Positions 26,481 to 38,044 of a stretch of DNA of 64,000 nt are shown piece by piece (the first letter of the stretch is position 1; every line of letters starts with the position of its first letter). This stretch comes from Loripinus fragilis (lineage: Eukaryota; Mollusca; Bivalvia; Lucinida; Lucinidae), in NCBI GenBank assembly GCA_964019695.1, contig OZ026519.1, forward strand, positions 31,463,213-31,527,212, in the 5' to 3' direction. The notes under the pieces were generated by a model. The model ran no database searches. It was not told where the DNA came from and worked only from the letters and a program-made list of their open reading frames with translations. A program made the position numbers and the translations under genes.

Positions 26481-27108
26481 ATTGATTCACAGAATTATCT
26501 GTGACAATGTTTTGTCATATATTTGATTGGATTCGTCTGAAAATATATATGCTGTATTCACTGTTAGTCTGAAAGTATAATTTGTTGAATAATGATACTC
26601 AGTGCAAGTGATCGATTGAGATGCGCAACACAACAAAAGGTTTCATGAAAAATAAAGCAAAAGGTCGATGCTAGTCTTACATATGGTATCTGCACCATTA
26701 GGATTATACAGAAGGACTGAGTATGACATGGGCAGGTAACTGTAGTGTGAACAAAATTTTTGCTTTAAAAGAAAACTGAATTTAAAAGAAAATCAGCTTT
26801 AAAAGAAAAAGGAAATAAAATTGACAACCGCTTTGAAACAAAAAGACAAAATTAATTCTTGTTAGAAATAGAATACAGCTATAGGAAAGAAATTTGAAAG
26901 AAATTTGAAGACTAAAGAATTCTAGCTCTGTTAAATTTATAGATATTATATATAAAACAACTTATGACTATGTTTGGAAGTAAAAGATAACAAAAAGTAT
27001 GAACAGCTTGTAAAAAATCAAGATATAGTAAATTCCAGCTTGAAGATAATCTTTGTTAAAAATTAACTCTTTTTTCAGGAAATACAACTGATATGTTGCT
27101 CTGGAAGA
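26481..27108. other. AT-rich spacer between two satellite arrays
   Basis: No gene is seen. The right part (about 26,757-27,108) has repeated TTTAAAAGAAAA motifs and decayed pieces resembling the adjoining 34-bp monomer (GAAAGAAATTTGAAGAC). The left part looks unique. Confidence 0.6.
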
Positions 27109-27307
27109 AAATTAAAGACACATGTGCTTAAGTGTTGAATTTTAAGACATTTGAACACTGGCATTGATATAAAATCAAAAACATCTGAACTCTGGCTTTG
27201 AAAGAAATTTGAAGACACCTGAACTCTGGCGCTGAAATAAATATCAAGGCCTTACTAGGACATTCAAAAACATTTAAATACATCTGAACTCTGGCATTGA
27301 AAGAAAT

Positions 27308-28878
27308 TTAAAAACATCTTATGTCTGCGATAGAAAAGTATTTAAAGAAAGCAGAATCTGGGGCTGAAAGAAATTTAAAGGGATTTGAACTCTGAGGTTA
27401 AAAGACATTTAAAAACAGATTAACACTGGCGATAAAATGGATTTTAAGACCGGTGGAAGTCATTTGAATACATCTGAATTTTTGCATTGAGCAAGATCTA
27501 AAGACATCTTTACTCTGACGTCGAACATTTCAAAGACATCTAAGCTCTCTCGTTGAAAGGCTTTAAAGACATTTGATTTCTGGCTTTGAAAGAAATTAAA
27601 ATACATCTGAGCTCTGGCAGAATAAGAAATTTACAGACATCTGAAATCTGGCGTTGAAATAAACTTAAAGATATCTAGACCCCAGCGTTGAAAGAAAATG
27701 GCGTTGAAAGATATTTAAAGACCTGAACTCTGGCGTTGAAAGCAATTTGAATAAATCTGCATCTGGCATTGAAAGAAATTTAAAGCTATCTGAACTCTGG
27801 CGTTGAATGAAATGTAAAGACTTTAAAACATTTGGCGTTTAAAGAAATGTAAAGACCTGGAGTCTGGCGTTGAAGGTAATTAAAGAAATCTTTACTCTGG
27901 CGTTGAGAGATATTTGGATATCTGAACTCTGGCATTTAAACAAATTTTAAGACCTGAACTCAGGCGTTGAAAAATAAGTTATTGAACTGTGGTTGTGAAA
28001 GAAACTTGAAGACATCTGAACGCTGGCATTGAAAGACAATTGTAAAGACATATGAACTCTAAAGTTGAAAGTAAAGTAAAGTCATCTGAACTCTTGCGTT
28101 GAAAAAAAGTCATAGTTATTTGTACTTTGGCAGCAAAACGAATTCATCTGGAAGCTGGCATTGAAAAGGCGTTGAAAGTAATATAAAGATATCTCCATTC
28201 TTGCATTAAAAGGCAATTAAACACATTTGAACCCTTGTATTGAAAGAAGTTTAGACATTTGAAATCTGACTTTGGAAGAAAATTTAAAGATATCTAATCC
28301 CTTGCATTTAAATGCATTTCAAGACCTACATTCTGCAGTTAAAAGAAATCTAAAGACATCTGAACTTTGGTGTTCAAAAGCATTTAAAGACATCTGAGCT
28401 CTGGCGTTAAAAAGTTTTAAAGACATCTGAGCTCTGGCGTTGAAACAGCTTTTAAGACATCTGAGCTCTGGCGTTGAAATAACTTTAAAGGTATCTGAAC
28501 TCTGGCGCTGAAAAACATGTGAATATATTTTGAACTCTGGCGCTGAAAGATACTTAAAATTATCTTAACTCCGGCATTGAAAGACATATAAAGATATCTG
28601 ACCTCTGATGTTCAAAGGCATTTAAACACATCTGAGCTCTGGTATTGAAAGAAATAAAGCTATCTGAACTCTGGCGCTAACAGATATTTATAATTATTTG
28701 AACTCTGGCACTTAAAGGCATATAAATGTATCTTAACCCTTGCTTTAAAAGAAATTCAAAGACATCTGAACTCTGACCGTAAAAGACATCTGAACTCTGA
28801 CGTATAAAGAAATTTAAAGACATCTAAAATCTCGCATTGAAAAACATTTAAAAGCCTGGCCTCTGATGTGAAAGAAAT
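27308..28878 (+). repeat. 34-bp higher-order unit 1 (1571 bp)
   Basis: It begins AACATCTTATGTCTGCG. It is shorter than the other units mainly through a 38-bp deletion near 28,141. In unit 2 the stretch between the two GAATT motifs at 29711 and 29749 is present; here a single GAATT remains (ACGAATTCATCTGG). That is a microhomology-type deletion. Confidence 0.9.
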
Positions 28879-30490
28879 TTTAAAACATCTTATGTCTGCG
28901 ATTGAAAAGTATTTAAAGAAAGCAGAATCTGCTGCTGAAAGAAATTTAAAGGGATCTGAACTCTGAGGTTGAAAGACATTTAAAAACAGATTAACTCTGG
29001 CAATAAAATGGATTTTAAGACCGGTGGAAGTCATTTGAATACATCTGAATTTTTGCATTGAACAAGATCTAAAGACATCTTTACTCTGACGTCGAACATT
29101 TCAAAGACATCTAAGCTCTCTCGTTGAAAGGCTTTTAAGACATTTGATATCTGGCTTTGAAAGAAATTTAAATACATCTGAGCTCTGGCAGAGTAAGAAA
29201 TTTACAGACATCTGAAATCAGGCGTTGAAATAAACTTAAAGATATCTAGACCCCAGCGTTGAAAGAAAATGGCGTTGAAAGATATTTAAAGACCTGAACT
29301 CTGGCGTTGAAAGCAATTTGAATAAATCTGCATCTGGCATTGAAAGAAATTTAAAGCTATCTGAACTCTGGCGTTTAAAGAAATGTAAAGACATTTAAAC
29401 ATTTGGCGTTTAAAGAAATGTAAAGACCTGGAGTCTGGCGTTGAAGGTAATTAAAGAAATCTTTACTCTGGCGTTGAGAGATATTTGGATATCTGAACTC
29501 TGGCATTGAAACAAATTTTAAGACCTGAACTCAGGCGTTGAAAAATAAGTTTTTGAACTATGGTTGTGAAAGAAACTTGAAGACATCTGAACGCTGGCAT
29601 TGAAAGACAATTGTAAAGACATATGAACTCTAAAGTTAAAAGTAAAGTAAAGTCATCTGAACTCTTGCGTTGAAAGAAAGTCATAGTTATTTGTACTTTG
29701 GCAGCAAAACGAATTTTAAGACCTGAACTTTGACACTGGAACAAGTTTGAATTCATCTGGAAGCTGGCATTGAAAAGGCGTTGAAAGTAATATAAAGACA
29801 TCTCCATTCTTGCGTTAAAAGGCAATTAAACACATTTGAACCCTTGTATTGAAAGAAGTTTAAAGACATTTGAAATCTGACTTTGGAAGAAAATTTAAAG
29901 ATATCTAATCCCTTGCATTTTAAATGCATTTCAAGACCTGCATTCTGCAGTTAAAAGAAATCTAAAGACATCTGAACTTTGGTGTTCAAAAGCATTTAAA
30001 GACATCTGAGCTCTGGCGTTAAAAAGTTTTAAAGACATCTGAGCTCTGGCGTTGAAACAACTTTTAAGACATCTGAGCTCTGGCGTTGAAATAACTTTAA
30101 AGGTATCTGAACTCTGGCGCTGAAAAACATGTGAATATATTTTGAACTCTGGCGCTGAAAGATACTTAAAATTATCTTAACTCTGGCATTGAAAGACATA
30201 TAAAGATATCTGACCTCTGGTGTTCAAAGGCATTTAAACACATCTGAGCTCTGGTATTGAAAGAAATAAAGCTATCTGAACTCTGGCGCTAACAGATATT
30301 TATAATTATTTGAACTCTGGCACTTAAAGGCATATAAATGTATCTTAACCCTTGCTTTAAAAGAAATTCAAAGACATCTGAACTCTGACCTTAAAAGACA
30401 TCTGAACTCTGACGTATAAAGAAATTTAAAGACATCTAAAATCTCGCATTGAAAAACATTTAAAGGCCTGGCCTCTGATGTGAAAGAAAT
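28879..30490 (+). repeat. 34-bp higher-order unit 2 (1612 bp)
   Basis: Starts AACATCTTATGTCTGCGATT, and the marker CAGATTAAC lies at 28987. It is close to units 3 and 4, with scattered substitutions. Confidence 0.92.
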
Positions 30491-32102
30491 TTTAAAACAT
30501 CTTATGTCTGCGATAGAAAAGTATTTAAAGAAAGCAGAATCTGGGGCTGAAAGAAATTTAAAGGGATCTGAACTCTGAGGTTGAAAGACATTTAAAAACA
30601 GATTAACTATGGCGATAAAATGGATTTTAAGACCGGTGGAAGTTTTTTGATTACATCTGAATTTTTGCATTGAACAAGATCTAAAGATATCTTTTCTCTG
30701 ACGTTGAACATTTCAAAGACATCTAAGCTCTCTCGTTGAAAGGCTTTAAAGACATTTGATATCTGGCTTTGAAAGAAATTTAAATACATCTGAGCTCTGG
30801 CAGAATAAGAAATTTACAGACATCTGAAATCTGGCGTTGAAATAAACTTAAAGATATCTAGACCCCAGCGTTGAAAGAAAATGGCGTTGAAAGATATTTA
30901 AAGACCTGAACTCTGGCGTTGAAAGCAATTTGAATAAATCTGCATCTGGCATTGAAAGAAATTTAAAGCTATCTGAACTCTGGCGTTGAAAGAAATATAA
31001 AGACATTTAAACATTTGGCGTTTAAAGAAATGTAAAGACCTGGAGTCTGGCGATGAAGGTAATTAAAGACATCTTTACTCTGGCGTTGGGAGATATTTGG
31101 ATATCTGAACTCTGGCATTGAAACAAATTTTAAGACCTGAACTCAGGCGTTGAAAAATAAGTTTTTGAACTATGGTTGTGAAAGAAACTTGAAGACATCT
31201 GAACGCTGGCATTGAAAGACAATTGTAAAGACATATGAACTCTAAAGTTAAAAGTAAAGTAAAGTCATCTGAACTCTTGCGTTGAAAGAAAGTCATAGTT
31301 ATTTGTACTTTGGCAGCAAAACGAATTTTAAGACCTGAACTTTGACACTGGAACAAGTTTGAATTCATCTGGAAGCTGGCATTGAAAAGGCGTTGAAAGT
31401 AATATAAAGACATCTCCATTCTTGCGTTAAAAGGCAATTAAACACATTTGAACCCTTGTATTGAAAGAAGTTTAAAGACATTTGAAATCTGACTTTGGAA
31501 GAAAATTTAAAGATATCTAATCCCTTGCATTTAAATGCATTTCAAGACCTGCATTCTGCAGTTAAAAGAAATCTAAAGACATCTGAACTTTGGTGTTCAA
31601 AAGCATTTAAAGACATCTGAGCTCTGGCGTTAAAAAGTTTTAAAGACATCTGAGCTCTGGCGTTGAAACAACTTTTAAGACATCTGAGCTCTGGCGTTGA
31701 AATAACTTTAAAGGTATCTGAACTCTGGCGCTGAAAAACATGTGAATATATTTTGAACTCTGGCGCTGAAAGATACTTAAAATTATCTTAACTCCGGCAT
31801 TGAAAGACATATAAAGATATCTGACCTCTGGTGTTCAAAGGCATTTAAACACATCTGAGCTCTGGTATTGAAAAAAAATAAAGCTATCTGAACTCTGGCG
31901 CTAACAGATATTTATAATTATTTGAACTCTGGCACTTAAAGGCATATAAATGTATCTTAACCCTTGCTTTAAAAGAAATTCAAAGACATCTGAACTCTGA
32001 CCTTAAAAGATATCTTAACTCTGACGTATAAAGAAATTTAAAGACATCTAAAATCTCGCATTGAAAAAACATTTAAAGGCCTGGCCTCTGATGTGAAAGA
32101 AA
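30491..32102 (+). repeat. 34-bp higher-order unit 3 (1612 bp)
   Basis: The marker CAGATTAAC is at 30599, exactly 1612 bp after the same marker in unit 2. It shares AGCAGAATCTGGGGCTG with unit 1, whereas units 2 and 4 read CTGCTG or CTGCGG at that position. Confidence 0.92.
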
Positions 32103-33716
32103 TTTTAAAACAACTTATGTCTGCGATTGAAAAGTATTTAAAGAAAGCAGAATCTGCGGCTGAAGAAATTTAAAGGGATCTGAACTCTGAGGTTGAAAGA
32201 CATTTAAAAACAGATTAACTCTGGCGATAAAATGGATTTTAAGACCGGTGGAAGTCATTTGATTACATCTGAATTTTTGCATTGAACAAGATCTAAAGAC
32301 ATCTTTACTCTGACGTCGAACATTTCAAAGACATCTAAGCTCTCTCGTTGAAAGGCTTTAAAGACATTTGATATCTGGCTTTGAAGGAAATTTAAATACA
32401 TCTTAGCTCTGGCAGAATAAGAAATTTACAGACATCTGAAATCTGGCGTTGAAATAAACTTAAAGATATCTAGACCCCAGCGTTGAAAGAAAATGGCGTT
32501 GAAAGATATTTAAAGACCTGAACTCTGGCGTTGAAAGCAATTTGAATAAATCTGCATCTGGCATTGAAAGAAATTTAAAGCTATCTGAACTCTGGCGTTG
32601 AAAGAAATGTAAAGACATTTAAACATTTGGCGTTTAAAGAAATGTAAAGACCTGGAGTCTGGCGTTGAAGGTAATTAAAGACATCTTTACTCTTGCGTTG
32701 AGAGATATTTGGATATCTGAACTCTGGCATTGAAACAAATTTTAAGACCTGAACTCAGGCGTTGAAAAATAAGTTATTGAACTATGGTTGTGAAAGAAAC
32801 TTGAAGACATCTGAACGCTGGCATTGAAAGACAATTGTAAAGACATATGAACTCTAAAATTGAAAGTAAAGTAAAGTCATCTGAACTCTTGCGTTGAAAG
32901 AAAGTCATAGTTATTTGTACTTTGGCAGCAAAACGAATTTTAAGACCTGAACTTTGACACTGGAACAAGTTTGAATTCATCTGGAAGCTGGCATTGAAAA
33001 GGCGTTGAAAGTAATATAAAGACATCTCCATTCTTGCGTTAAAAGGCAATTAAACACATTTGAACCCTTGTATTGAAAGAAGTTTAAAGACATTTGAAAT
33101 CTGACTTTGGAAGAAAATTTAAAGATATCTAATCCCTTGCATTTAAATGCATTTCAAGACCTGCATTCTGCAGTTAAAAGAAATCTAAAGACATCTGAAC
33201 TTTGGTGTTCAAAAGCATTTAAAGACATCTGAGCTCTGGCGTTAAAAAGTTTTAAAAACATCTGAGCTCTGGCGTTGAAACAACTTTTAAGACATCTGAG
33301 CTCTGGCGTTGAAATAACTTTAAAGGTATCTGAACTCTGGCGCTGAAAAACATGTGAATATATTTTGAACTCTGGCGCTGAAAGGTACTTATAATAAACT
33401 TAACTCTGGCATTGAAAGACATATAAAGATATCTGACCTCTGGTGTTCAAAAGCATTTAAACACATCTGAGCTCTGGTATTGAAAGAAATAAAGCTATCT
33501 GAACTCTGGCGCTAACAGATATTTATAATTATTTGAACTCTGGCACTTAAAGGCATATAAATGTATCTTAACCCTTGCTTTAAAAGAAATTCAAAGACAT
33601 CTGAACTCTGACCTTAAAAGACATCTGAACTCTGACGTATAAGGAATTTAAAGACATCTAAAATCTCACATTGAAAAACATTTAAATGCCTGGCCTCTGA
33701 TGTGAAAGAAATTTTA
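32103..33716 (+). repeat. 34-bp higher-order unit 4 (about 1614 bp)
   Basis: The marker CAGATTAAC is at 32211. The unit ends in AAAGAAATTTTAAA at about 33,716, where the sequence changes to GTGACGTTGAAATAAATATT. This is the same phase as the left edge of unit 1, so the homogeneous core holds four whole units. Confidence 0.9.
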
Positions 33717-34010
33717 AAGTGACGTTGAAATAAATATTAAGACCTGAACTCAGGCCATGAAAGAAATCTAAAGCAGATTAACTCTGGTGTTAAAAAAAAT
33801 TGGCATTAAAATACATTTATCGACATCTGAACACTGACGTTGAAAGAAATGTAAAGACATATGAATTCTGGCGTTGAAAGAAATGTAAAAGCATGGGAAC
33901 TCTGATGGTAAAAGCAGTTTTAAGACACTTGAACTCTGGCATTCAAAAAAGTTTAAATACATCTAAACCCTGGTGTTGAAAGTAAATTGAAAACATAACT
34001 AATCTCCAGT

Positions 34011-34532
34011 TCTGAAGGAAGATTTATGACATCTGCAAAGAGTATTATGCAACATGCTTAAAGAAAATTGAGTTCCATCTCAAGATGAAAATAGAAGATA
34101 ACGAGTCCCCATCTTTTGATGAAAATGGAAGAAAAAATGAATTCCAGTTTGATAGAAAATCCACGACACAATGAGCTCTAGTTTGAAAAAAGACGGAAGA
34201 CAAATGATCTCCTGTTTGGAATAAAACTGTATGTTAAGTTATTTCAAACTTTGAGGATGACAGAGATGGTTGCTTTACATTTGTAATGCTCTAAATATCA
34301 TGTCGCTGTTAACATTATTTGCCTCTTCCTCATGGTGGCATGGGTTGATTGTAGTATATGATTGATTATTTTCTGTAATTTCTTTGTTAAATTCCATGGT
34401 AGAAAATGTTTGGAAGTCACAACATGACTGTGTAAGATCCAAATCTGTGTTTTATCGAGATTGGTTACAAATGAATTGCACTGTACCTTGAAGCTAAGTT
34501 TAATTCCAACTGAATATAAAAAAATCTAAACT
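34011..34532. other. intergenic, decayed repeat then unique sequence
   Basis: 34,011-34,250 has loosely repeated blocks (GAAAATAGAAGATAACGAG, GAAAATGGAAGAAAAAATG) that may be further decayed satellite. 34,251-34,532 includes TTGCCTCTTCCTCATGGTGG, also seen near 37,750, and otherwise shows nothing recognisable. Confidence 0.5.
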
Positions 34533-34536
34533 ATAT

Positions 34537-34773
34537 GAGCCAGTGCATGAAATTTCCAACAATGTGGTATGTGTGACCAGCAAAGCCTCAGATCAGCCTG
34601 CGCATACGCGCAGTCTGATCAGAGCCTTTGCTAGTCACTTGAGTATTCTTTGATTGTTAAGCTACTGACTGAACACCATTTGGAGTTTCTAAGCTAAACA
34701 GGAGGCTGCAGAAGATCGTCCGTGTCTACACTTGTCAAAATTTCAAATTGTTAGAAATCTCAATCACTGGCTC
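34537..34773. mobile_element. ~240-bp TIR element (MITE family A), copy 1
   Basis: The termini are inverted: GAGCCAGTGCATGAAATTTC at the left and GAAATCTCAATCACTGGCTC at the right. The centre has a hairpin, CAGATCAGCCTGCGC / GCGCAGTCTGATCAG, at about 34,590-34,621. There is no ORF of its own, so it would be a non-autonomous DNA element. Further copies lie at 38708, 40559 and 46422. Confidence 0.85.
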
Positions 34774-35182
34774 ATATACTTTACGAACTTACCTCATAAA
34801 CTACCTCTAGAAGAGGATTCAGACGCATCACTAACCTTCACAAGAGCCCTAATCTATTATACTTTACAGCCGTGTCTTTTGTTCTGCACTAGAATGCATC
34901 ATCTACCTTTGAGGCCAACTATAGTTTCAAGTGAATATAAAAGTACCAAATGATTTACATTACAAACAAACCCAATAATCTACCCTGGAGACCTAAGAGG
35001 ATTCCAACACATCATAAAACTTAACAAGAACCCATATATCAGCTGAAAAATTGTTTTCCCAACTGCATTTTACTTTTTCAACTTGCCTAACACAGGTCTT
35101 CATCATTCTACAGCTAGGCTACTAGATCAGAAAACACAACATTGGGCATTGCGGCTTTAGTATTCAACTCTGTATTAACAAC
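34774..35182. other. no gene seen; two loosely similar segments
   Basis: Two segments of this stretch resemble each other (AGAGGATTCAGACGCATCA near 34,813 and AGAGGATTCCAACACATCA near 34,996), suggesting an old duplication about 180 bp apart. The ORF at 34732-34953 begins inside the TIR element and is not credible as a gene. Confidence 0.45.
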
Positions 35183-35225
35183 ACATGTCCAGACCCTCTG
35201 TCCCCACTCTGGATCCGCCCATGCA
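35183..35225 (-). mobile_element. terminal fragment of a GCGGATCCAGAG repeat
   Basis: The minus strand reads GGGCGGATCCAGAGTGGGGACAGAGGGTC. This is the same edge sequence as at 37,460 and 59,985 (plus strand). The CAGTGGCGGATC start seen at 59,981 resembles hAT-type MITE ends, but this family assignment is from memory and weak. Confidence 0.4.
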
Positions 35226-35344
35226 ACCGTTATGCTAAGGGCATATGGATTTACATTTAAGTATTGGTACGAAATGATATTGTTAAACATTAATTCCATC
35301 ACAACATTCCACTGAAGAGTTTCTTTTTTTTAAATTATTAACAG

Positions 35345-35598
35345 CAGGTCTCTAGATAAAATGGGACGCAACGCGAGAAAACCTGTCTTCGGGGGTTTGC
35401 GATAACACAGGCGCAGACCAGCCTGCGCATCCGCGCAGTCTGATCAGCGCCTATGTATTTCGTTTTTTATAAAGTATCATATGTAATCTTGCTACAGGTG
35501 AAATTTCAATTTTCTAGCTAGTCTCTGCAGCTGAGGAGACAGGTTTGAAACTCGCCTTGTCGGAAATCCCAAAGACAGGTTTTCTCGCGACGAGGCCC
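35345..35598. repeat. inverted GCGAGAAAACCTGTCTTYGGG pair flanking a hairpin
   Basis: GCGAGAAAACCTGTCTTCGGG at about 35,374 has its inverted counterpart at about 35,571-35,592. Between them, a hairpin with arms GGCGCAGACCAGCCTGCGC and GCGCAGTCTGATCAGCGCC (about 35,409-35,452) shares its core with the hairpin of MITE family A. This suggests a small foldback element. Confidence 0.6.
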
Positions 35599-35744
35599 AA
35601 ATAGTCTTGAGTTGACCCTGGGTTTATTAACTGCTGCAGGTGTTCTTCATATCGTGGTAGGCAGAAGGTGGCTAGGGTTTCCAACACCAGACTCCAGGCT
35701 TCTCTGCTGAGCCGATCGCTGCCACTAAGCCTGCTTGCCATCAT
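35514..35744 (-). other. isolated 76-codon ORF, unrecognised
   Basis: The ORF is not low-complexity and not made of tandem repeats. It contains a stretch ending ARKPVFGISDKASFKP. The family is unknown. Its C-terminal part coincides with the inverted GCGAGAAAACCTGTCTT motif of the neighbouring foldback, so at least that part is repeat-derived. No splice structure, promoter or neighbouring exon is evident. Most likely it is a chance or transposon-derived ORF, and a gene fragment is possible. Confidence 0.2.
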
Positions 35745-35887
35745 GTCAGTGCTTACACATTGAGACCATGTTTACTTGACCTCTTTCATCCTGACCATAC
35801 TCATGACTGGGTTGATTTATGAGGGTCGACAATGCCATCTCAAACACTGAGTTTTAATAGACTGTTGAGTGCATCCTGGGTAGTTTC

Positions 35888-35991
35888 TTAACCCATTTAC
35901 GCATATTGTCCTTTTTGTGGGACATAGGCAAACACTGCAGACCGAGATCAGACTACACAGAATGTGGCCTTTTATCAAGGGTCTTCACTGT
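35888..35991. mobile_element. left part of a TTAA-CCC MITE with GCAAACAGTG-type hairpin
   Basis: TTAACCCATTTACGC at 35888 matches the end of the complete elements at 45391 and 54430. It is followed by TTTGTGGGACAT and a hairpin bounded by GCAAACACTG and CACTGTTTGC. I found no matching GGGTTAA end downstream, so it is probably truncated. Confidence 0.5.
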
Positions 35992-36490
35992 TTGCTTGCA
36001 GAATGTTCTATCATGATTTGGGAAAAATGAAAAATACCACCAAACATGCTAAAATTGGAAATGGGCTCGTCCTATTGATAAGGGTAGGAAATTTCATTCG
36101 GCTTGAATTGCTTTTTGTCGTCTACTAATCTAGTTTTTCGAAAAAGTCTTTCATGAATATCATCATCTGGGTATTACTCAGTTTGCTAGTGATATGCAGG
36201 AGTAATATTAGCTATTTGGAAGCTTGGAATTTTAGTGTCTTTGTTGTCGTCTACTGACTTTTATCCCAAAATGGTTTTAAAAAAATCAGGAACACTTTAA
36301 AAGTGTTAAACAGTTTTGTTTTAGATCTTAGTCCAAACTTTGTGCAAAGGTGGTCAGCAGACAACGAAAGTCACTTTTAAAAAATGGTCGCAGCTAGCAA
36401 AGAGAGTTAATTACATGGATATAATCCAAAACAATAAAATTGATTTCAGTTAGGCCTTAGAAATTATATATCAAATTCATCAGTTACTGT
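35992..36490. other. no gene seen; dispersed GTCGTCTAC(T) motifs
   Basis: Contains TTTTTGTCGTCTACTAATC (about 36,115) and TTGTTGTCGTCTACTGAC (about 36,242), variants of a motif repeated throughout the right half, plus GCAGACAACGAAAGT near 36,357. Otherwise it is AT-rich unique sequence. Confidence 0.5.
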
Positions 36491-36864
36491 TTAAAGCTGC
36501 ATAGTCTGTAACTTTTGATATTTTAATTTTAGAACTAATGTTTCTATTTTTCAAGAACACAGTAAAAAAACTAAAATCCATGTATACATTTTACCAATTT
36601 CGTAAATCTTAACAAATTATCAGTATCAAAACAACAGCATTTATGTTAAAATTAACTGTCTATAATTATGGGAGGGACGCAAATAATTACCAACAAGCGA
36701 AAAACACACCTGTATTTATGAGATAATTCACTTTTCCGTGCAGTTTTCAGCTATAGTGAACAGATTTATTGTGAAAAATAACTTAATTCTACATTTACAA
36801 ATGAGTTAAAAAGAAAACAAAAAATTTCGAAAAATATTCATAGTTGCAGACTTAGTCTCTTTAA
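36491..36864. mobile_element. 374-bp TIR element
   Basis: The left end TTAAAGCTGCATAGTCTGTA (36491) pairs with the right end, whose reverse complement is TTAAAGAGACTAAGTCTGCA (36864). The imperfect TIR is about 32 bp. There is no ORF and the interior is AT-rich. It would be a non-autonomous DNA transposon, though a target duplication is not clear. Confidence 0.6.
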
Positions 36865-36939
36865 GCAGTCAATACATGGTTTGAGCGGGGGTCACAAAAT
36901 CAATTGTACAATCATCTGCTAGAAACAAACATATGAATG

Positions 36940-37160
36940 TTTGTTTTGTTTGTTTGTTTGATTTGTTTCTTTACGTCCACTCAACAATCTTTCAGTTATG
37001 CGGGACGGTTCTTCCTGGGTTTAACCAGTACTAAGCTAGGATAAATGTGTCTTGCTCAAGGACCACAACGCAGTGACGCCGGTGAGGCTCGAACCCGCTA
37101 CCCTTCGGTCTAGAGTCAAGCACTCTACCACTGAGCCACTGCGCTCCCTAAAAAAAAAAA
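36940..37160 (-). mobile_element. tRNA-derived SINE, copy 1
   Basis: The head lies on the minus strand at the right. The A box TGGCTCAGTGG is at 37138-37128 and the B box GGTTCGAGCC at 37095-37086, the spacing expected for an RNA polymerase III internal promoter. The body reads CACTGCGTTGTGGTCCTTGA on the minus strand. The tail is a (CAAA)n-like run (TTTGTTTG on the plus strand, 36940-36968). A 13-bp target-site duplication AAACATATGAATG flanks it at 36927-36939 and 37161-37173. A poly-A on the plus strand lies between the head and the right duplication. Confidence 0.93.
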
Positions 37161-37170
37161 AAACATATGA

Positions 37171-37455
37171 ATGAGTGGGGTTGAATCACTGGAGAGTATT
37201 CTGGTGAGTGCTCTCCAGGTAGTTTCGGCTGCTGTCCGTTCTAAAGCGGTGGTTCTGTTGCTGTTAATTCATTGTTTTGTATGTCTGTCCCATTTTTTTT
37301 ATGTTTTTTGTGTGTTTTGGTCCTTGTTTTGTAATGCAGTACTTTGCGCCCTGTTTAACTCAGCAATCATCTCGCTGAGAATGAGAGAGCTGGTTGCTCT
37401 GCTTTAAATGTGGTGTTCCTGCCATGTTGCCATGCTTTTATTCTCTACCTCTTCC
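37171..37455 (+). repeat. dispersed repeat family D, copy 1
   Basis: The block with GAGAGAGCTGGTTGCTCTGC (about 37,383) and TTTTGTAATGCAGTACTTTGC is related to the minus strand of 45,150-45,290 and of 63,590-63,740. The 78-codon ORF at 37171-37407 is hydrophobic but lies entirely in this repeat and starts in the SINE target duplication, so I do not call it a gene. The continuation (GCTTCCTCATGGTGTCATG, about 37,748) suggests the repeat is split by the insert at about 37,453-37,742. Confidence 0.6.
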
Positions 37456-37742
37456 CATACGCGGATCCAGAGGGGGGACAGGGGGTCCGGACCCCCCTTA
37501 AAAATCACAAAGCTATAGGGTATCATAGCAATACTGGTCTGGATTCCCTGATGATTACAAAGCTACCAAGCCAACATTCAATGCTAGGCCATCATCGGCC
37601 CGCTAAATGGCGTTTCGCTGGCGGGCCAATGATGGCCCGCTTTTGGTTTTCTGAATCCACTCTCCCCTCATCAACTTAAAAAAAAAAAAAAAAAAAAAAC
37701 GTTTTCAATGTTTGACCCCCTCTGACAAAACTTTAGGATACG
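37453..37742 (+). mobile_element. ~290-bp insert, GCGGATCCAGAGGGGGG family
   Basis: It begins GGATCCAGAGGGGGGACAGG and ends ...CAAAACTTTAGG, with ATACGCG on both sides (about 37,456 and 37,738). This could be a 7-bp target duplication. Inside is a hairpin GGCCATCATCGGCCCGC (37587-37603) / GCGGGCCAATGATGGCC (37621-37637) and a pure A tract of about 22 bp at 37,678-37,699. Confidence 0.55.
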
Positions 37743-38044
37743 CGCTTGCTTCCTCATGGTGTCATGTGTAAGTCTGCAGTGTGTGATTAGGGTATTTCCT
37801 GAGCATACTTAATAGCTTTTTTACAGTCTGGAACATTTGGTTCAGCTACAATTATCATGCCGGCACATAATAATTGTTTAACAAAACAAAATAAACTTTT
37901 TGAATGTAAATCCTACCTTCTTCTGCACTTATAACTCTTTCTTTGTTAAAAACCAGATCAGGACCAAAAGAACGTCTACGAGCTCAATTGTGGTCTGAAA
38001 AACAGAATAAAGATTCTGAAACATTGATCATGATTTTTAATTGC

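Larger units (their letters stand above)
27109..34010 (+). repeat. 34-bp satellite array with ~1612-bp higher-order units
   Basis: The consensus monomer is GACATCTGAACTCTGGCGTT followed by GAAAGAAATTTAAA (34 bp). The edges (27,109-27,307 and about 33,717-34,010) are diverged monomers, and the centre consists of four higher-order units. Minus-strand ORFs (28756-29058 and 30368-30670; 29463-29825, 31075-31437 and 32774-33049) recur at the 1612-bp period and read short F/S-rich repeats. They are products of the period and not recognisable proteins. Confidence 0.95.

Noticed and set aside
28756..33962. F/S-rich minus ORFs as tandemly repeated genes
   Set aside because: They repeat exactly at 1612 bp and follow the 34-bp monomer. 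The consensus has a stop per 34 codons that is lost by chance mutations.
37084..37140. Functional tRNA gene on the minus strand
   Set aside because: The boxes fit, but the sequence continues into a SINE body with tail and target duplications, and an identical unit occurs at 55.8 kb.
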